This document shows positions 57,605 through 64,000 of a DNA stretch of 64,000 nucleotides, piece after piece. Below the pieces are notes generated by a model. It was given only the letters and a program-made list of their open reading frames with translations, made no database searches and was not told the DNA's origin. Origin of the DNA: Ceratopteris richardii (lineage: Eukaryota; Streptophyta; Polypodiopsida; Polypodiales; Pteridaceae); NCBI GenBank assembly GCA_020310875.1, contig CM035416.1, positions 77,539,474 through 77,603,473 on the forward strand. Direction: 5' to 3'. A program made the translations under genes and the position numbers. The stretch's first letter is position 1; every line of letters starts with the position of its first letter.

Positions 57605-60600
57605 ATGACTGCAACCCGGTCCCAAGTATTGAGGGTCACCTGCAAGCAGACAAGGAGGAAGGTTGTTAGAAGGTCCCCCAGTCCACTATCTTCCACATCA
57701 TCAGTCAAGAGCATGACGGGTCAGGTAGACTTGGAAACTTTACTCTCTAGATTAAATATAAAGTTTCCTTCTTTCAAAGGCCTAGCTCAGGAGGATCCAG
57801 ATGAACACATTAGAAGGTTTTTGGCACTATGTAAGACTAGAGGCCTAATGGGTAGAGAGGATGCTTTTTTGATTCTCTTCCCTGCCACATTAGAGGGATT
57901 AGCTGATAAGTGGTTCAGCCAGTTTGCTGAAAATCATTTTACCACTTGGGATGTGATGAAAGATGCTTTTAAAAATCAGTTCCAGCATGGCAACACTGCG
58001 GAGATTATCATAGAAGAGCTAGAAAATTTAAGATTAGGTCCAGGAGAAAAGTTCCGAGAGTTTGTGACTCGGGCCAAAGCATTAATGGCTAAATTGCCAG
58101 ATCCACCCCACGATTTTTTTGTCAAGAAATGATTGGCTAAGCCCCTACCAGTGGCCACCCAATGCAAAATAAAGGAATTAGTGCTACCTACAGCCTCCAT
58201 AGAGGAGTTCATCAGCACAGCCACACGCTTGGAGCAGATAAGGTACCAGTATGGAGCAACCTCTTCCCAACTAACATATGGTACAGAAATGGAGGATCCA
58301 GTGATACATCTAAGGAAAGAGTTGGAGGGCTTAAAAAGAAATAAGCCCTACAAAGAGGAAGAGAATGATGTTGCTCAGTTGAGAAGGGAGATTGAAGCAC
58401 TAAAGCTCCAAAAGGAGGAGGAGGCCCCGGCAGAGGAATTGGCTCAGCTGCGACAGGAGTTGCAGGAGCTCAAAGGAGGTGGCATCAAGAGTGGACTTTG
58501 GTGTTCCATGTGCAGCAAGCAAGGTCACATAGTAAGTGAATGTCCTCTGTTAAGTGTGACTTGTCAATTATGCAAGAAGGTTGGCCATGAGGCCCATGAA
58601 TGCCAATCAAGAGGAATGCCTGCAACGACATACTGGACACAAGGAGGAACCCTAACACCAGCAAATGTGATGGCTGCTGCACCAAATCAAGGTAACAACT
58701 ATAATCCTAGACAGAGGAATAACTTTGGAAATGGGCCTAGGAGGCCAATCATCTGTTTCAGATGTGGAGAATGTGGGCACTATCAAAGTAGGTGCACCCT
58801 ACCAGAAAATGCCCCTCCTTGCAGGAACTGCCCTGATGCAAGAGACCATTATACAATTTGTTGTCCTAAGAATCAAGCCTCTTCATCCGGGCCTCATATT
58901 CAAATGATTTCGGTGCACAAAGAAGAAGTGCGTGATCTGGTCAATGAGCCATCACCATCTACCAGGGTGGTGCAATTAGAAGAAATAGAATCTTTGACTG
59001 TGCAAACAAGAAGCAAGGGGAAAGCTCAAGCAGACATAGGACAAGAATCAAAGATTAAGGAGGGGATTCAAAATAGAGAAACATCTGAAGATAAAAGCAA
59101 CACAGGTGCAGATTCAAGTCAAAAAGGAGATCTCATATGCACTAGTGATGCCATTGGGCATGCCTTCAACAGGGCTCATGAGGAGCTTGATAAGTCAACT
59201 GGAGCCCATGATCTCAAGGAATCAGAGGCTTCAAAACTACTCAAGTCCATGAAAAAGGAGTTTAGTATTTTTTATTTAATAAAGATGGATGGGAAATTCA
59301 GGTCAGAGTTATTGCAGATAATTGATGAAGCTTCCACTACAAGTTTGGTGGCAAAGACGGTTGTTTCACATAAAGGAAAAATTGTAGGGGAAGCACCCCT
59401 TACGGATTATAAAAGTCCTCGGCTTACAATATCAATCAAGGGTCATGAATTTCAAGGAGTTATTGTGGATGGTGGTTCTGGCATTAACTTGATGCCTGAA
59501 CATACAATGGAAAAGATTGGACTCCACCCTTCAAGACCTGCAAATTTCATTGTTACTTTGGCAGATCAGAGCAAAGTAAGGCCCTTGGGAGTGATCCCAA
59601 AAGTTCCATTTGAAGTACAAGGTAATCTATTCATTCTGGATTTTGTGGTTTTAAGATTACCCCAGGTTGAAGGAGGATTTCCTCTCTTAATTGGACGACC
59701 ATGGCTGAGGCATGCAAGTGTCATTCATGATTGGGGCAAGGACACTATGTGGGTACAAAAGAAAGGGCAGGAGCTGACACAGATTCATTTAGAAGAGGGC
59801 CCAGACAATCAAGGAAACACTAGTATGATGCAAACAGTTGGCATTTGCATGGAAACAGAATCGGAGGATCAACCCCAAATAGATTTCGAGGAAGAAGAGG
59901 ATATTCTAAATTGGCTCCAAGTAGGCAACTCTTCCTCTTGTTTTGGAATTTTTCTTAATAATTCTTGCACGACTGAAGGTTATGATGAAGATAAGGAAAA
60001 AGTCTAGGTTGATGGATTGGGAGAGCCCATCACAGACCACAAGGTAAAAAATTCTAGTGAAGAATGTTCTTTCCCAATTCAAGAAATCCCTGCAGGATGG
60101 ATGTAGGACAAGGAGGAACACATTGAAGTCCAAAATACACCTGCTTATGAAGCAATGCACGAAAAGCTAGTAGAAGAAGACAAGGAAGCAGTTGAGCACG
60201 AAGATGATATGGTAGAGAGAAATCATGTCCAAGAAATACAATTAGGCACTCAAGACTCTAATCGGCCAGTTTTGGTGGCCACTTGGTTGTGGAGCCACCC
60301 AGGGCTCCTTGAAAAGGTAAAATCATTCTTGACCCAGTATATAGATGTTTTTGCCTGGCATTATAAAGACTTACAAGGAGTACCTGCAACTTATGGAGAG
60401 CACAGAATCCCTCTAGTTGATGGAGCCAAACCCATAAGAGGGAAGAGTTATAGACTTAATCCAAAATATGTTGAAGCTGTCTATGTGGAAATCCAAAAGA
60501 TGGAGGATGCAGGAATCATCATTCCTGTAGAACACTCAGAGTGGCTCTCACCTATGGTTATAGTACCAAAGAAGAATACTAATAAAATCAGAATTTGTGT

Positions 60601-61759
60601 TGACTTTAGAGCACTCAACAAGGTGACCATTCCAGATGGTTTCCCAATGCCTTTCGCCGAACAGGTCATTGAAGAAGTGGGTGGGCATGCATTATATAGC
60701 TTTATGGATGGATTCAGTGGCTATAACCAAATATCAATACATCCAGAGAATCGTGAAAAGACTGCTTTTATCACACCTTGGGGAACATATGTGTATGTAA
60801 AAATGCCATTTGGGCTCAGAAATGCTCCAGCCACCTTTAACAGAACGGTCAATCTTATTTTTGGCCCCCTATTGCTGGAATCACTTAGAATCTTCATGGA
60901 TGACTTCTCTTCGTTTTCAGGATCTCACAAAGAAACTCCTCTAGATTGTTTGGACCACCACTTGAGGCAGCTGCAGAATGTTTTCAAAAGATGCAGGGAG
61001 ACTAAGTTAAAGCTCAATCCAAACAAATGTCATTTCCTTGTGACAGAAGGAACTCTCTTAGGACATGTGGTGTCGGCTAAAGGTATGGCCCCAGATCCTG
61101 ACAAAATCATTTCTATATTGAAGTTGCCTAAACCTAAATCCCCTAAAGAGATTCAGAGTTTCTTGGGCCATACTGGATACCATAGAAGGTTTATAAAAAT
61201 GTATGCAAAGATAGCCAGACCTCTGGCTAGACTTACAGGTAAGGAAGTACCTTTTAAATGGGAAGAAGAGGAGGAAAAAGCATATCAAACATTACGGTCA
61301 AGGTTAGTGTCTGCTCCTATTTTGGTCACACCTGAATGGTCAAAAATCTTTCATATACATGTAGATGCCAGTGCCTATGCAGTGGGGGCAGTTTTGACCC
61401 AACCCAGTGAAGAATTTAGAGTGGACAGACCAATTCAATATGCCAGTAGAATCTTGACCAAGGCTGAAAGGAATTACAGTACTACAGAAAGGGAAGCCCT
61501 AGCAATGGTCTTTGTTGTCCAAAAATTCCGTCATTACTTACTGGGAGTAAAATTTATTATTATAACAGATCACCAACCACTAAAATACCTACTCAACAAA
61601 CCACAAGCCACTGGTAGAATATGGAGGTGGTTATTGTTGTTCCAAGAGTTTGATTTTTCTGTAGTCCATAAACCAGGTAAAGAAAAAACAGGTATAGAAT
61701 TCTACATAGGACCTCTTGTGCTTACTATCCAAGAGCCAATGGACAGGCTGAGTCGATAA
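57605..61759 (+). pseudogene. Ty3/gypsy gag-protease-RT-RNase H polyprotein
   Basis: One frame from ATG 57605 (MTATRSQVLR) to 61759 is interrupted only by TGA at 58130, TAG at 60005 and TAG at 60104. Retrotrans_gag is at aa 60-200 (DEHIRRFLALCK, FSQFAENHFTTW). Four zinc knuckles follow (CSMCSKQGHIVSEC, CQLCKKVGHEAHEC, CFRCGECGHYQSRC and a C-x2-C-x5-H variant). The protease motif is IVDGGSGINLMPE. RT begins near 60440 (WLSPMVIVPKKN, CVDFRALNKVTIPDGFPMP, GFSGYNQISIHPEN). The catalytic site is FMDD (RIFMDDFSSF) in place of the more usual YxDD. RNase H has HVDASAYAVGAVL, STTEREALAMVF and TDHQPLKYLL. Single-frame gag-pol and four knuckles fit the plant OTA (Athila/Tat) branch; that placement is tentative. 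Confidence 0.88.
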
Positions 61760-62303
61760 ATAAGGTATTAATCTCAATGTAAGAAAGGAGTGTATGTTGC
61801 AGCCCACTTCATGGGGCATTGCTTATCAAGGTACACTGTGGGCATACAGGTTAGCCTACAAAGAGGCCACAGGATATTCTCCATTCCAGCTAGTTTATGG
61901 CATATTGCCCATTGAGCCCTTTGAATTTTTACATGGTTCACCTAAGATAGCATTCATGCAGGGCAAGAAGGATTGTGATGTCTCTCAGAGGCTCGGAGCA
62001 CTACATAAAGTGGAGGAGATTCGTCTACTAGCAACGAAACAATTGATAGAGACTCAGATGAAGAGGAAGGAGGCACATGATCGACATCTGTGGAACAACA
62101 ACATTGAAGCAGGCATGTTAGTTCTTCTCCATAGACCTCATCTTCATACACAACTGAGAGGAAAATGGCTTCCACATTGGGAAGGACCTTATAGAGTCAA
62201 AACAATGCTGAATTGGGGTGCTGTGGAGTTAGAGACGCTGAAAGGAGAGGCCTTGCCACTGGTCAACATATCAAGGCTCAAGGCCTATCATCAACACACT
62301 TGA
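61745..62303 (+). pseudogene. Gypsy integrase C-terminal part, catalytic core deleted
   Basis: ANGQAESINKVLISM (61742-61785, another frame) is the integrase segment after the catalytic Glu. It stands directly after RNase H, so the zinc finger and catalytic core are gone. After a frame change, 61794-62303 reads GTLWAYRLAYKEATGYSPFQLVYG, MKRKEAHDRHLWNNNIEAGMLVLL and GKWLPHWEGPYRVKTML...VNISRLKAYH, the usual C-terminal domain. TGA at 62301. Confidence 0.85.
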
Positions 62304-62374
62304 AGAAGTATGGATCACCTGGAACTGCAAAATCTATCCAGCAGCACTTTGTGCTAGCATTTTGCTCTGCAACT

Positions 62375-64000
62375 ATGGCGTCTTCCGCTCCCCAGCAGGA
62401 TTCTTCCATGGCTATCGAGGCGTACTTGGAGCTTGCTCCTTCAGCCTTGGCTTTCGGTCCTTTCCAGCCCGAGGTAGGCCCCCTATTGCCTCTGGCTCCC
62501 TCCCAGTCCGCCACTTTGGCCTCCATCTCGACCATCCCTGTCGCCACCCTCCACCCTGCCCCTCGGGCCACCCTTCCCTCCATAGTCCACCCCGTCCCTC
62601 GCGCACCACGCCCTATTTTGCCTTCCACCCCTACCCATTTATAGGGTAGTCAGCCTTTCGCGGTTTCCCTTCCGTGCCTCTCCCTCTCTAGTTCCTCGTT
62701 ACATAGCCCCAGACCTCTTCCCCCAGGTCCCCACCTTCCCGTTGCAGCGCCGCCTCCCACATCCGTGCCGACGCTCTCCGATAGTTCTAGTGGCCGACCC
62801 GCATGCAGTTCCGGTAGTCATTCCACCTCTCCTGTTCCCCGTCCACCCTCGTCCTCCATCGTTGACTATCGCGACCCATCTTCGACCCTATCCATCCGCC
62901 TGCATTTAGCCTTGCCTCCCATCCCACTCATCGATCTCCTTCTCGAGGGTTGCCTGCGTCAGGCCAGTCTTTGGCGACTGGCCTCCCTCCTCTTATCCGA
63001 GGCAAAAGGGTCCGATATTCGCACAGCCTTGCTTGACTTCCCTCATTTTCCATCCGGTTCGCTGACCCCTGCGGTCATAGCTACCGGCATAGGTTCTAGC
63101 ATACATTCGTTTCATGCTCCGCAGTCCATTTACTCGGGGTTATCTCGGGAAGAGACCATCACTTTCTGCATTTCATTATATGGCGTTGATGCCATGCCCA
63201 CCCACTACCAGCTCGCTGTCCTTCATTCGTTCATTTTCTTCTTCTTATTTCGTAGTCCCTCCTCAGACCTTCCGTTGCACGATATTCATATAGCTGACCC
63301 CCTCTTCTGTTTTTTACATGGCCGCCCATTTCCATACGGCACTCTCATGTTCCAGTCATTCCTCCTGCGCTCTCGCCGATTCCATACTGCCCTCCATCGG
63401 GGCACCCGTTTGTTCTCCGTTTATTCCGCCCCAGTGTTGGCTTGGCTATTTCATCTGCCTGGTACACAGCTCATAGCATCAAGCCGCACTCTTGACCCCG
63501 CCCATCCTCCACCTATTGTCCATTCTTCCCATCCCCCTCCTCCGCCACTAGTTGTCGTGCCCACCGCCCCTGGCACTCTTCCGCAGGCATCTGTTCCCAT
63601 CGCCGCCTCCACTCCCTCTCCAGCTCGCCGCGTCCGTATGCGTTTGATGGATTCCTTTCCTACCCCTACCCCTGCCTCGCCCATTCATTTCCACCCCTCG
63701 GCCGCTGCCTCCCAGCCCCCTTCCTCTCCAGCCATATCCCTTGAGTCCGCTTCCACCTCCCGTCATCCTACCTCACCCCCGGCTTCTCCCACTTACCCCC
63801 AGCCTACCCAGGCCCCACCCCCACCACCACCCGCCGCGCAGCCCTCTGACCCGCAGCCTTCCATCCCGGCTAGCCTCGACGACGACCCACCATTTTTGGG
63901 CCTACTTCGTGATGCGAGCCTCGTCGTGAGTGATGGCGTCGATGCCACCCGTCTCTCCCTTGATTCCGTCTCAGCGACCGATGCACTTCACCAGCAGTAT
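62375..64000 (+). CDS. Unrecognised Pro/Ser-rich ORF downstream of gypsy integrase (partial, one TAG)
   Basis: From ATG 62375 (MASSAPQQDSSMAIEAYLEL) one frame stays open to the window end, 542 codons, except for a TAG at 62642. The composition is Pro/Ser/Ala/Thr-rich at both ends (HPAPRATLPS; PPASPTYPQPTQAPPPPPPA). A non-repetitive middle part of about 200 residues (62,870-63,470) looks globular: RLHLALPPIPLIDLLLEGCL, TALLDFPHFPSGSLTPAVIA, YGVDAMPTHYQLAVLHSFIF, YGTLMFQSFLLRSRRFHTAL and LFSVYSAPVLAWLFHLPGTQ. The other two plus frames have many stops. It starts 72 bases after the integrase stop on the same strand. It may be the extra 3' ORF of an Athila/Tat-like element or a captured host gene. 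I do not recognise a family. GC content is much higher than in gag-pol. Confidence 0.55.

Noticed and set aside
62278..62649. Alternative plus and minus frames in the Pro-rich region
   Set aside because: They are short and stop, while the frame starting at 62375 continues to the window end apart from one TAG.
63451..63766. Gly-rich minus-strand frames
   Set aside because: Mirror of the Pro-rich plus-strand ORF.

Overview
This is a stretch of nuclear DNA from a land plant. Evidence for that: one spliced RWP-RK (RKD-type) transcription factor gene, two CACTA (En/Spm) DNA transposons, Ty1/copia elements with the usual plant initiator-Met-type primer binding site, a Ty3/gypsy element, CCCTAAA-like (plant telomere-type) motifs and long CT and TG simple repeats. 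The high transposon load and the RKD form (a long N-terminal region and no PB1 domain) fit a large genome, perhaps a fern or another non-flowering plant. That placement is a guess from content and not from an identity search.

Layout. 1-5200: the only host gene, an RKD-like gene on + with five coding exons. 7130-13118: CACTA-1 (TSD ACT), an internally deleted element with two exons of a TNPA-like gene and a 3.4 kb TG/ATGCAT minisatellite. 14.1-17.4 kb: a copia relic. 17778-27092: CACTA-2 (TSD ATT), a longer relative that still carries decayed TNP2 and TNPA-like genes. 27.6-29.9 kb: a second copia relic with an unexplained insertion. 29.9-35.1 kb: copy A (- strand) of a repeat family I do not recognise, split by a small copia element (30404-33081, TSD TCACA). 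35.1-40.2 kb: a patchwork of copia and gypsy fragments. 40823-45934: a copia element with two LTRs and TSD ATTAG, inserted into a copy of its own family. 46.36-48.7 kb: copy B (+) of the unknown repeat family. 49.4-53.6 kb: a gypsy fragment followed by a 5'-truncated copia with its 3' LTR. 54.1-55.1 kb: an unknown decayed protein relic. 56408-64000: a gypsy element (5' LTR, PBS, gag-pro-pol in one frame with three stops, integrase core deleted) followed by an unrecognised Pro/Ser-rich ORF that runs off the window.

How it fits together. Apart from the RKD gene, everything is transposon sequence layered by repeated insertion. The four target-site duplications found by eye (ACT, ATT, TCACA, ATTAG) fix four insertion events exactly. 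In the CACTA pair, the longer copy has both transposase genes but they are broken, and the shorter copy lost TNP2. The best candidates for undescribed biology are the two-copy unknown repeat with a coiled-coil ORF, the ORF downstream of integrase in the last gypsy element, the conserved hairpin and minisatellite architecture shared by the two CACTA elements, and the unknown protein relic at 54.1-55.1 kb.
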